Source: Paracoccaceae bacterium (GTDB lineage: Bacteria; Pseudomonadota; Alphaproteobacteria; Rhodobacterales; Rhodobacteraceae). Taken from it: a DNA stretch of 19,940 nt. Numbering within the stretch: position 1 is the first letter of the stretch; each line of letters opens with the position of its first letter. The stretch lies in contig NVQY01000007.1 in NCBI GenBank assembly GCA_002400675.1, forward strand, positions 3,651-23,590, in the 5' to 3' direction. Both the position numbers and the translations under genes were made by a program. This document shows, in pieces, positions 1 to 7,458 of the stretch. The notes below the pieces were generated by a model that saw nothing but the letters and a program-made list of their open reading frames with translations, did not search any database and was not told the DNA's origin.

Positions 1-427
1 ACCCGGCAATGTCACTGGAAAATTCCAACGCCAGCGCGGCCTTTACCTCGGCCATCGCGTCGGGCCAGCCAAAGCCGGCCAGCGACGCCAGATTGACGAT
101 CGAGGCCCCATCGGCCAGTTTGCCGATCATGCCATTGGTAAAGTCACGCAGCCCGATCAGGTTGACCTTCATCAGGACATCCGCAGGTGCGGTCGGCGGC
201 ACGCCGGCGATATTGGCAAGCCCGTTGGCCCCGTCCGGCAGGCTTTCAAGCAGATCGGCAATTGAATCCGGCTGGGTCAGATCCGCCTGATAGAACTCGT
301 CGCTATTGTCGGTGCGGGTCCGGTCGACACCGATCACCCGCGCCCCCTGTGATTTCAGAAGCCGGGCGGTTTCGGCACCGATCCCAGATGCCACGCCGGT
401 TACGATATATGTCTTGCCACTATGCAT
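1..427 (-). CDS. Short-chain dehydrogenase/reductase, 3-alpha-hydroxysteroid dehydrogenase-like (3' end cut by window)
   Basis: This is the N-terminal 142 residues of an NAD(P)-dependent short-chain dehydrogenase; the C-terminus lies beyond base 1. The cofactor-binding motif TGVASGIG is at residues 10-17. Asp35 ends the second beta strand, which favours NAD(H). The structural motif NIAG is at 72-75 and a candidate catalytic Ser is at 115. The YxxxK part is outside the window or not yet reached. The short spacing between motifs and the overall pattern recall the short 3-alpha-hydroxysteroid dehydrogenase/carbonyl reductase group, but the substrate cannot be read from sequence. The ATG at 427 follows a clear GAGGTG ribosome site. 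It lies 26 bases after the sulfotransferase stop, so it is probably the next gene in the transport operon. The family call is firm; the substrate class is a guess. Confidence 0.85.
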   Translation of the reverse strand, partial: MHSGKTYIVTGVASGIGAETARLLKSQGARVIGVDRTRTDNSDEFYQADLTQPDSIADLLESLPDGANGLANIAGVPPTAPADVLMKVNLIGLRDFTNGMIGKLADGASIVNLASLAGFGWPDAMAEVKAALALEFSSDIAG

Positions 428-453
428 GTTGTCACCTCGATAGATTGCTTGGG

Positions 454-1365
454 TCAGTCCAGTTGGCCGGTCTCCAGCCATTTGCGGAAATCCGGGTCGA
501 AACGCGCCGCGCGCGCCTCGTATCGTGCGATATCTTCATCATCCAGAAGGTCGCGCCAGGTGTTCAGACCGCCTTTGGTCATGAAACCGTCGCCGCCATG
601 TTTGAAGATGAAATCATAATGCGGGTTCATCGCCTTGTTCTGCGCTTTCATCGTATCGAACGTGGTCAGCCGCACGATTTCGCCGCGCATTTCATCCGTT
701 ATCTCGATGTTCAGAAAATCGGCGATCCGCTGCACTTCGCGATCCAGATCTTCGATCATGTTCGAGTAGTGCAGCAGCAACACGTTATCCAGATCGCGAT
801 GCTTCCAGAAACTCTCGGCAATGTGGAACCCGGAATGGAAGGGCCAGCCGTCCTGTTCCCAGTCCATGCGGCCCCCGTTCAGCCAGCGGTTAAAGATTTC
901 CTTGGTGCTGCCCTGATCTTCCAGACGTGGGAACGGCGGGAATCCGGTGGCCTCAAAAATCTCGAAAATTTCGTCGGTGATGCCGCCCCAGTGATGCAAC
1001 GTCGAGCGGAACGTGTCCAGAGGATGGCGCGTCACATTGATGTATTTCACCTTTTCATTGTAGGGTAGGGCGTCCAGCGGCAGATGGGATTTGAAGAACC
1101 GGCGATGGTCGATTTCGGCGATTTCTGCGTGCAGTTCCTCGACCGGCGGCATGAAATTGGCGTCCGGCCACGGCGCGTGCATGACCTTGTCGTCAACCCG
1201 GTCGAAATCCTGATGCACCAGCAGCCCGACGATGCGCAAGGTCCATGTGGTGCCGGTTTTGATGCCGGTCGCGACCACGATATCGTCGTCGCGCCATGGA
1301 AAATCATCCCAGCGGTCGGATGAAAAATGTTCGGTCGCGAAACGTTTGTCGCGGGTTGGTTTCAT
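454..1365 (-). CDS. PAPS-dependent sulfotransferase (cytosolic SULT-like, Sulfotransfer_1 family)
   Basis: This 303-residue protein should transfer a sulfonate group from 3'-phosphoadenosine 5'-phosphosulfate (PAPS) to a hydroxyl or amine acceptor in the cytoplasm. The 5'-phosphosulfate loop TGIKTGTTW (33-41) contains the conserved Lys36. The catalytic His is His94 in KSHLP. The 3'-phosphate site is RHPLDTFRS, with Arg113 and Ser121 at the spacing found in animal SULTs. The C-terminal PAPS motif is KGGLNTW at 264-270, where the usual Arg before Lys-Gly is Thr. Length is typical of the family and there is no signal peptide. Its ATG overlaps the stop of the upstream ABC ATPase gene (ATGA), so translation is probably coupled to the transporter, which is unusual company for a sulfotransferase. 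The acceptor is unknown. Confidence 0.9.
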   Translation of the reverse strand: MKPTRDKRFATEHFSSDRWDDFPWRDDDIVVATGIKTGTTWTLRIVGLLVHQDFDRVDDKVMHAPWPDANFMPPVEELHAEIAEIDHRRFFKSHLPLDALPYNEKVKYINVTRHPLDTFRSTLHHWGGITDEIFEIFEATGFPPFPRLEDQGSTKEIFNRWLNGGRMDWEQDGWPFHSGFHIAESFWKHRDLDNVLLLHYSNMIEDLDREVQRIADFLNIEITDEMRGEIVRLTTFDTMKAQNKAMNPHYDFIFKHGGDGFMTKGGLNTWRDLLDDEDIARYEARAARFDPDFRKWLETGQLD

Positions 1366-2102
1366 GGTGATGTTCCCCCTGCTGTGGTTGGTTGGTGGCC
1401 GCGGCCAAAATAGGCCTCGTCAAGTAATGTTGTGTCGGCTTTCAATGTCGCCGCCGCCCCTGCGAACCGGACCTTGCCGCCGCGCAGGACCATGGCGTTG
1501 TCGGCAATGCCCAGCGCCAGTTCGGTGAATTGTTCGATCAGGATCACACCGACACCCTGCGATTTCAGGTCGCCGACCACGCCCATCAGTCGCTTGACCA
1601 CCAGCGGTGCCAGACCCAGCGACATTTCGTCGATCAGAATGTATTTCGGGCGGGAAATAAGGGCATGGCCCAGTGCCAGCATCTGTTGTTGCCCACCCGA
1701 CAGAGTGCCGGCATTCTGCCCCTTTCGTTCAGCCAGTTCCGGAAAGAGCGCATAGGTATCGCCCAGCGCCTGTTTCATCCCCTGCCGCAAAAGCGACCCT
1801 GCGGCGCGCAGGTTTTCGTCCACCGAAAGGCGCGTCAGAACCTTGTGCCCCTCGGGAACCGCCGCCACGCCCAATGAGCGGATGATGTCCGGTGTCTTGC
1901 CGGTGATGTCCACGCCATCCACCTGCACCGTGCCACTGGCGATCGCCAGCATCCCGGCGACCCCAAGGACCAGTTCGGATTTTCCGGCGCCGTTGGCCCC
2001 GAGAATGGCGGTGACCTGTCCCGGTTCGACCGACAGGCTGATGCCCTGCACCAAAATGCGGCCACCGCTTTGAACCGAAAGGTTTTTCAACTCAAGTGTC
2101 AT
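1362..2102 (-). CDS. ABC transporter ATP-binding protein, LivF-like
   Basis: This 246-residue ATPase belongs to a branched-chain-amino-acid-type (HAAT) importer and sits at the inner face of the membrane. Walker A is GANGAGKS (35-42), the VPEG segment at 82-85 is typical of LivF, the signature is LSGGQQ (134-139) and Walker B is ILIDE (155-159). The position normally held by the switch histidine is Gln in LIEQ, which is common in LivF proteins. The start ATG overlaps the stop of the fused permease/ATPase gene by four bases, and its own stop overlaps the sulfotransferase start the same way. The family includes transporters for amino acids, urea, amides and aromatic acids, so the substrate is open. 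Confidence 0.93.
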   Translation of the reverse strand: MTLELKNLSVQSGGRILVQGISLSVEPGQVTAILGANGAGKSELVLGVAGMLAIASGTVQVDGVDITGKTPDIIRSLGVAAVPEGHKVLTRLSVDENLRAAGSLLRQGMKQALGDTYALFPELAERKGQNAGTLSGGQQQMLALGHALISRPKYILIDEMSLGLAPLVVKRLMGVVGDLKSQGVGVILIEQFTELALGIADNAMVLRGGKVRFAGAAATLKADTTLLDEAYFGRGHQPTTAGGTSP

Positions 2103-3967
2103 GCCGCTGGCTCCTCGATGCCCAGATAGGCCGCCCGGACTTTGGGGTCGGCCAGCACGTCTGCGGTCCTGCCAAAGGCGATACGCTCGCCGAAATCGAG
2201 CACCAGCGTTTCTTCGCAGACCCGCGAAATCAGGTCGACATCATGGTCGATGACCAGCGTCTTGGCACCGCAATAGTCGTGAATTTTCAGGATCAGGCCA
2301 CCCAGAATGGCGGTTTCCTCGACCGACATCCCGCCGGCGGGTTCATCAAACATGATGATCTTGGGATGGCCGACCAGACATTTGGCAATATCAGTCAGGC
2401 GGCGTTCGAAACTGTTCAGATCCTTGCCGGCTTTACCGACGCGATCCGTCATGCCGACAAAATCCAGCGCGCGCGCCACCTCCTGTTGCTTGCGGCCACG
2501 GCTAAGCGGCAGGGCATCCACCTGCGCCAGCACATTTTCCCCGACGGTCAGATCGTCGGCGATTTCCTCTTTCTGAAACGACCGGCGCAACCCCCAATGC
2601 CCGCGCCGGTGCGGCGGCATCAGATTGGTCAGGGTCACCCCGTCGGCATGGACCGCCCCTTGCGTATTCATCACAAAGCCGGAAATGACGTTCATCAAAG
2701 TGGTCTTGCCGGCACCGTTGGGGCCGATGATACCGCTGATCGGCTTGGTAAACGTCGCATCAACTTTGTTCAGGGCAACCACGCCGCCAAACCTGACGGT
2801 GACATCGCGGACCTCGATTGGTGCGTCCAGACCGGACGCTTGCATCTTGCTGCCCATCACGGCGTGACTCAGCTGCACAGGTATCTGCAACAGGGTCAGC
2901 GTGAAATTGGAAAGCACGCGCGACAGGGCATTTGACCCAACGCCGTCCCCTGCGGAACGCGTGCCACCCTCGCGTCCGGCCGCCCCGGTGACCCGCGCAA
3001 ACAGCTTGCCGGACAGGTCCATCACTTGCCCGGCAATGCCATCCGGCGCGGTAATCACCGCATGCAACAGCCCGGCCCCGAAGATCACAAAGGACAGATC
3101 GGCATCAAGGCCCCAGTTGTTCAGCAAGGCCGGCAGAATACGAAACAGCGACGCGGCGATCACCGCGCCGAGCCAGAAGTTGGCCCCGCCCACCACCGCG
3201 AGGGCAAAGATCATCACGCTTTCACTGGCCCGGAACGTTCCCCCATCCAGCAACCCGAGGCTGCCGGCCAGCAGTGCCCCGGCAAGCCCGCCCATCAGGC
3301 CGGAAATGCCAAAGGCCCAGGTTTTGTAGAGGGTGACATTGACGCCTGCGGACATGGCCGCCGCCTCGGATCTGCGGATCAGGGCCCATGCGCGCCCCGG
3401 AGCCAGTCGGCGGTGCAGTTCGATTATCAGAAACCCAAGCGTGGCCACGACGATGGTAAAGCGCAGATAGGCCGCGTCGGACTGGGCAATCACCGGGCGG
3501 CTAAAGTCTTCGCCAGTGCCGGTCTGCACGCCCCAGAAACCGGCCCCGCCGTTGGGGAACTGAAAGGTTGCAAAGACGATCTCAAAACCTCCCGCAGCCA
3601 TCAGCGTGACCAGCGCCAGATATAAGCCTCGCAGGCGAAGCGCCGGCAGCGCCAGCAGCCAGCCGAATACCACCGTGGTCAGACCAGAGGCGATCAGGCT
3701 GACCTCGAACGGGAGGTCCAGCCAATGGTTCAGACGCAGGGTGATCCAGCCGCCAACCCCCATCAGCCCGACCTGGGTCAGGCTGACCATGCCAAGGCGC
3801 GCATACATGAAGGCGACTCCGGCGACGGCCAAAGTAAAGATGGCCGTCGAGGTGAAGATGTTCAGCCATTGGCTGCCCGCGACCGAGGGTACGACCAGAA
3901 AGGCAAACAGCGCGAACAGCAATCCGGCCCGGCCGGAAGGTGTGATGTGAAAGAGGTCGTTTTTCAT
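2099..3967 (-). CDS. Fused ABC permease and ATPase (LivM-LivG fusion)
   Basis: This 622-residue protein joins two subunits that are usually separate. Residues 1 to about 325 form a LivM-type permease with about ten hydrophobic segments and a cytoplasmic EAA-like loop near 199-215 (RRSEAAAMSAGVN). Residues 325-380 form a Gly/Ser-rich linker. Residues 382-622 form a LivG-type ATPase with Walker A GPNGAGKTT (415-423), Walker B IIMFDE (537-542) and switch His575. The ABC signature region reads LNSFERR (517-523) instead of LSGGQ or the LSYGQQR of LivG, so this half may be the weaker ATPase of the pair. It overlaps both neighbours by ATGA. LivM-LivG fusions are known in this transporter family; the degenerate signature is the unusual feature here. 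Confidence 0.93.
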   Translation of the reverse strand: MKNDLFHITPSGRAGLLFALFAFLVVPSVAGSQWLNIFTSTAIFTLAVAGVAFMYARLGMVSLTQVGLMGVGGWITLRLNHWLDLPFEVSLIASGLTTVVFGWLLALPALRLRGLYLALVTLMAAGGFEIVFATFQFPNGGAGFWGVQTGTGEDFSRPVIAQSDAAYLRFTIVVATLGFLIIELHRRLAPGRAWALIRRSEAAAMSAGVNVTLYKTWAFGISGLMGGLAGALLAGSLGLLDGGTFRASESVMIFALAVVGGANFWLGAVIAASLFRILPALLNNWGLDADLSFVIFGAGLLHAVITAPDGIAGQVMDLSGKLFARVTGAAGREGGTRSAGDGVGSNALSRVLSNFTLTLLQIPVQLSHAVMGSKMQASGLDAPIEVRDVTVRFGGVVALNKVDATFTKPISGIIGPNGAGKTTLMNVISGFVMNTQGAVHADGVTLTNLMPPHRRGHWGLRRSFQKEEIADDLTVGENVLAQVDALPLSRGRKQQEVARALDFVGMTDRVGKAGKDLNSFERRLTDIAKCLVGHPKIIMFDEPAGGMSVEETAILGGLILKIHDYCGAKTLVIDHDVDLISRVCEETLVLDFGERIAFGRTADVLADPKVRAAYLGIEEPAA

Positions 3968-4926
3968 GCCTGATCCTTGCCGTCAAAGGTCAGGCGGGTG
4001 CCGCGCTGAAACCACAGCAGCACCAGCGCCGCGATCACAAAGGGCGCAATCGGGCGCACCCCCTTAAGGACAGGCGACAGGGTCAGCAGGCTTTCGATCA
4101 CCCCCATCGACAAGCCACCGATCAGCACCAGTGCCAGATTGTCCAGCCGTCCGCACACGGCGGCGGCGATAGAGGGGATGACCATAAAGGTGATGACGCT
4201 AGGTTCCAGCCGGATCAGGTCGCCGAACATCAGGCCGGTGAACCCCGCGATCACCCCGGATATGCCCCATGCGATGGTTTCGATCCTGAGGATCGGAATG
4301 CCGATCAGCGCCGATAGGTCGCGGTCATTGGCCAGCGCGCGCATTTGCAGCCCAATTTGCGTGCGCCCCAGATAAAAGTAGATGCCGACGACGATGCCGA
4401 TTGAGGCACCAAAGGCGATCAGCCGGGTCACGGTCACCCGCAGGCCCAATATATAGACGCCGGTTTTGTCGGTCGGCAGCGAGAATCTGCGCGGGTCGTC
4501 GATCCACAGGAAACTGACGATCCCCAGAATGACCAACGCGAACCCCAGCGTCGCCACCGCCTTGACCACCGGTTCGCGCCACGCAAGGCGCGGGGCGATC
4601 AGACGGCCATAGCCTAGCGACAGGACCAACGCCACAAGGATGCAGGCGGCCCAAGTTGCCGGGCCCCAGACCCCCCATTGGCCCAGTTGCCACGCCACCA
4701 TCACCCCGGCGGCCCCGATTGCGCCATTGGCGAAATTCAGCACGCCGGTGGCCCGGTACAGCACTACCATGCCGATCCCGCCCAACGCATAAAGCGAGCC
4801 GACCGCGAGGCCAGAGACAAAGAACAACCCGATGATCTTGCCCGGTTTTCCCCAACCGAGAAAGCTGACGATGGTGATCATCACGACGACGTAGACCACC
4901 CAGTTCATGTATTTGAAATTTGACAC
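3964..4926 (-). CDS. ABC transporter permease, LivH-like
   Basis: This inner-membrane permease of the HAAT family has about 320 residues and eight or so hydrophobic segments. It carries the family's LNFANGAIGAAGV segment and the ATPase-contact loop MRALANDRDLSALIGI. An open frame extends upstream to 5160, but that part runs through the hairpin at 4953-4982 and into the end of the binding-protein gene, and its composition is unlike coding sequence. The GTG at 4926 was chosen because AGGGAA lies six bases before it; the ATG at 4908 is the alternative and would remove six residues. The gene ends overlapping the fused permease/ATPase start by four bases. It should form the membrane pore with the LivM half of that fusion. 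Confidence 0.9.
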   Translation of the reverse strand: MSNFKYMNWVVYVVVMITIVSFLGWGKPGKIIGLFFVSGLAVGSLYALGGIGMVVLYRATGVLNFANGAIGAAGVMVAWQLGQWGVWGPATWAACILVALVLSLGYGRLIAPRLAWREPVVKAVATLGFALVILGIVSFLWIDDPRRFSLPTDKTGVYILGLRVTVTRLIAFGASIGIVVGIYFYLGRTQIGLQMRALANDRDLSALIGIPILRIETIAWGISGVIAGFTGLMFGDLIRLEPSVITFMVIPSIAAAVCGRLDNLALVLIGGLSMGVIESLLTLSPVLKGVRPIAPFVIAALVLLWFQRGTRLTFDGKDQA

Positions 4927-4952
4927 AGGTAGTTCCCTGGGAAAGTTGCACA

Positions 4953-4982
4953 AACGCCCGCCGGTTAAGAACGGCGGGCGTT
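4953..4982 (-). terminator. 11-bp perfect hairpin between the binding-protein and permease genes (attenuator or mRNA-stabilising stem)
   Basis: Bases 4953-4963 and 4972-4982 are exact inverted complements (AACGCCCGCCG on the plus strand), with an 8-base loop. On the minus strand the stem is followed only by TTTG, so it is a weak intrinsic terminator at best. It starts 24 bases after the binding-protein stop and ends about 27 bases before the permease start. This position is typical of stems that let the binding protein be made in excess over the membrane subunits. Confidence 0.7.
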
Positions 4983-5005
4983 CAGTATTGTTCAGGAAAC
5001 CCGGA

Positions 5006-6259
5006 TCAACGCAGCCCGAGCGATTTTTCCACCGCGATGTGCGGCTCGAAATAGGCTGAGTCAAACTCATAGCAATCGCGCACGATCTTGAACCCGCCAT
5101 CGACGATCTGCACCATGTACCCGGCGTGGTTGGGCATGTGGAAATCGGTGTCGCCGACATAATACGGTCCGCACATCAGGTCCGACGTATAGCCCGAGAT
5201 GTTCTTGATCGCCTCGGTTACCTTGGCCCGGTCGCCCACGTCCTTGGGATCCATCATCAGCAATGTCTTGACGAAATAGGTGGCCGACAAATAGCCGGAC
5301 TGGGCAAAGGTATCGCGTGGATCTTCGGGACGCGCATAGGCATCCATCACTTCGATCCAGTTCTTGGCATCCGGCCCGCCCAACTGGAACGGTGCCAGTT
5401 CCGTGTTCACATAGACCTTGCCGTTCCAATACTCGCCCAAAGCGGCGGGAACCGACAGATCATACAGCGGAGTCGGCGCGATCCAGACATAGCTGTCGCG
5501 CAGGTCCTGCTCTTCTGCGGCCTTCAGAACTGCGATGGCCAGACCGGCGGGCAGGTTCATCAGGATGGTATCCGCCCCGGTCGAAATCGCCTCTAGCAGG
5601 GCCGAATTCACATCGGGTGCCCCCGGATTAAGCAACTGCATCGACCCGTCGCCGCCGCGCGACTGCATGAAATCAATCACCACCTGGCACGACCACGGAC
5701 CGTTGTTGGGAATGTTAAAGCCGATACAGGCGACGTTCTTTGACCCCAGTTCTTCCTGCGCGAATTGCGCAGCACCCAGATTCGAGGGCAGGGGGCCCTG
5801 ATTGGTGGACACGATGTTGGAACTCTCGAAACACTCCGATATGGCGCAGGCGGCGGCCATCGACATGATGTTTTCTTCTTTGTAGGTCTTTGCGTTCACC
5901 GCCATTTCGATGAAAGACCCGTTGGCGACCAGCGCCACCGCGCCGGCATCCTTGACCAGCTTCGAGGCCGCCTGAGCCGCCATTTCCGGGTTCCACTGGT
6001 CATTCTCGACCCGATAGTCGATTGGCCGGCCATTGATGCCGCCATTTTCGTTGACGCAATCGAAATAGGCCTTGGCCGCGTCCGTGGACGCCGAAAAGTC
6101 ACCCGGAGGGGCCTTGCCATAGATGCCGCCGACGATGATCGGCTCTCCCGTTGCTGCCTCGCCGGTATTGGCCCCACAAGAGGGTGCCGCCATTGCCTGC
6201 CCGGCAAGGGCAAAGCTGGCCGCTGCGGCCATGCTCACAAGTTTTAGATTAAGTTTCAT
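5006..6259 (-). CDS. Periplasmic solute-binding protein of a branched-chain-type ABC importer (Peripla_BP_6-like)
   Basis: This 417-residue binding protein captures the substrate in the periplasm and delivers it to the LivH/LivMG/LivF importer encoded downstream. A Sec signal peptide is visible: Lys at 2 and 6, an Ala-rich core, and AMA before the predicted cut after residue 24. The mature protein opens with PIIVGGIYGKAPPGDFS, the usual first strand of this fold, and a Cys pair may form disulphides. The ATG at 6259 has a strong GGGAGGA ribosome site; the open frame continues to 6445 but that stretch is promoter DNA. The binding pocket does not reveal the ligand. A shared operator-like motif lies 98 bases upstream, so expression probably depends on the adjacent AraC-family protein. 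Confidence 0.92.
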   Translation of the reverse strand: MKLNLKLVSMAAAASFALAGQAMAAPSCGANTGEAATGEPIIVGGIYGKAPPGDFSASTDAAKAYFDCVNENGGINGRPIDYRVENDQWNPEMAAQAASKLVKDAGAVALVANGSFIEMAVNAKTYKEENIMSMAAACAISECFESSNIVSTNQGPLPSNLGAAQFAQEELGSKNVACIGFNIPNNGPWSCQVVIDFMQSRGGDGSMQLLNPGAPDVNSALLEAISTGADTILMNLPAGLAIAVLKAAEEQDLRDSYVWIAPTPLYDLSVPAALGEYWNGKVYVNTELAPFQLGGPDAKNWIEVMDAYARPEDPRDTFAQSGYLSATYFVKTLLMMDPKDVGDRAKVTEAIKNISGYTSDLMCGPYYVGDTDFHMPNHAGYMVQIVDGGFKIVRDCYEFDSAYFEPHIAVEKSLGLR

Positions 6260-6357
6260 ATCTATCCTCCCTGATAGTATCCGCATTTTGTGCGGCCCAA
6301 CGCCCCGCACAGCGGACTGAGTCGGGAATCCGACCAGCTTAGGGTCGAATTGACCCC

Positions 6358-6393
6358 CCAGAAATAGACACTTTGAAGGAAAAACTGCACTTT
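6358..6393 (-). promoter_or_regulatory. Candidate AraC-family operator upstream of the transport operon (site 1)
   Basis: Read on the minus strand, this 36-base segment aligns without gaps to 7344-7379, matching at 23 of 36 positions by hand count. The matches cluster in two blocks, AAAGTRCARTTTWTYC and GTCTATTWC, about two helical turns apart, as expected for AraC-family half-sites. Within the site AAAGTG occurs twice, 19 bases apart. It ends 98 bases before the binding-protein start. The downstream part may overlap a -35 region, but no convincing -10 was found. Confidence 0.55.
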
Positions 6394-6457
6394 TGGCGGG
6401 GTGGCGAGGGCTGATCGGCACCGGGGCCGGTCTCAGGGTCATCACACCTGCCGGTTG

Positions 6458-7321
6458 TTACGGCCATGTCGCGAATTCTGAGCCGCGAATCCTCTGCCCA
6501 TCCCGCTGAACCCCACGAGTACGAAACCGCCCCGGCGGGATATTCTCGTGGCGCTGGAAGAAACGGTTGAAATAGGCCGCATCCGCGAACCCCAACTTAA
6601 AAGCGATCTCGGAAACGCTGAGGTCCGAATTCAGCAACAGCGTCTTTACCTCTGACATCAGGCGTTGCTGGATATACTGATTGGGCGACATGCCGACGGA
6701 CCGCCGTGTCGCTGTGTTCAGGCGGTCCTTTGAGACGCCGAGGTATTTTGAATATCTCTCGATGGTCCAGTGGCTTTGCATATGCAATTCCACCAGCCCA
6801 AGAAATTCGTGAACAATCTGGCGCGGCAACAGAACCGCGCCGTGGATCACCGGTTTTGAGGCGCGCCAGAAATGGATCAGCATCAGGGACAGGCTATGCT
6901 GCACGATTTCCTGCGCGGCGGGGTGGTTTTCGTATAATTCCCCGCTGATATCGTCGAAAAGGCGGGTCATTCGCTGGATCAGCGACGGGTTGGCGGAATG
7001 CAGGACGATGACCTTGCGAATGGCTTGCCGGATGTAGCCGCTGATCGACCCCGCCGGGATCGACAGGCCAAGAATGGTTTCGGGAATGCGCAGCACGACC
7101 CCCCGGCTACCCGGTGAAATCGACAGCCGGGCAGAGATTCCCACCGGCGTCCAGATCTGTGCCGGGGCATCGACGATCATCTCGTCTTCGCCTTCGATTA
7201 GCGTGCATTGGCCAGCATGGAGAATGACCAGATACGACCGCGCGCCGCGGATAACGTATTCGGTTGTGGTGAACGCGCTGCGAATGACTTCGGCTTCGAT
7301 GTTCAGCTGATTGTTCTGCAT
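6458..7321 (-). CDS. AraC-family transcriptional regulator
   Basis: This 287-residue regulator has an N-terminal cupin-like sensor domain (about 10-110), a linker, and a C-terminal AraC DNA-binding domain with two helix-turn-helix units near 186-207 and 234-256. The second carries the family hallmark SVSEIAFKLGFADAAYFNRFF. The N-terminal half is of the ligand-sensing type, so it probably responds to the substrate or an intermediate. It lies between the transport operon (same strand, 198 bases downstream) and the divergent oxidative operon. Its ATG at 7321 has an AGGGG ribosome site. One of the two candidate operators begins 23 bases upstream of its own start, which allows autoregulation. The family is certain; the effector is unknown. 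Confidence 0.93.
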   Translation of the reverse strand: MQNNQLNIEAEVIRSAFTTTEYVIRGARSYLVILHAGQCTLIEGEDEMIVDAPAQIWTPVGISARLSISPGSRGVVLRIPETILGLSIPAGSISGYIRQAIRKVIVLHSANPSLIQRMTRLFDDISGELYENHPAAQEIVQHSLSLMLIHFWRASKPVIHGAVLLPRQIVHEFLGLVELHMQSHWTIERYSKYLGVSKDRLNTATRRSVGMSPNQYIQQRLMSEVKTLLLNSDLSVSEIAFKLGFADAAYFNRFFQRHENIPPGRFRTRGVQRDGQRIRGSEFATWP

Positions 7322-7343
7322 TGCGCCCCTCGCTGTCTCTTCG

Positions 7344-7379
7344 AAAGTACAATTTATTCCCCATTAAGTCTATTACGCC
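7344..7379 (+). promoter_or_regulatory. Candidate AraC-family operator upstream of the aldehyde dehydrogenase operon (site 2)
   Basis: This is the plus-strand partner of the motif at 6358-6393, with the same two conserved blocks (AAAGTACAATTTATTC and GTCTATTAC) at identical spacing. It ends 79 bases before the aldehyde dehydrogenase ATG, close to the 98 bases seen at site 1. TATTAC at its end (7371-7376) followed 17 bases later by GATAGT (7394-7399) is a possible weak promoter, in which an activator would overlap the -35. The site also lies just upstream of the divergent araC start. Confidence 0.55.
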
Positions 7380-7458
7380 GCAATGGTCGCGGCGATAGTC
7401 TGGCGGAAATGAACAGCTGGCGCGCAACATGCGGGCAGGATCATCGGGAGAAATCACC

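Noticed and set aside
2096..2935. A 279-codon plus-strand frame opposite the LivG half
   Set aside because: It is an antisense shadow of the ATPase, whose Walker motifs are clear on the minus strand.
4927..5160. N-terminal extension of the LivH permease
   Set aside because: The extension overlaps the end of the binding-protein gene and the hairpin. It has no family similarity, and a good ribosome site precedes the GTG at 4926.
6260..6445. N-terminal extension of the solute-binding protein
   Set aside because: A strong ribosome site and a signal peptide place the start at 6259; the extension holds the candidate operator.
7376..7394. 6-bp inverted repeat CGCCGC/GCGGCG upstream of the aldehyde dehydrogenase gene
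   Set aside because: Short GC arms arise easily in this DNA, there is no U tract, and it overlaps the probable promoter; no separate role could be supported.
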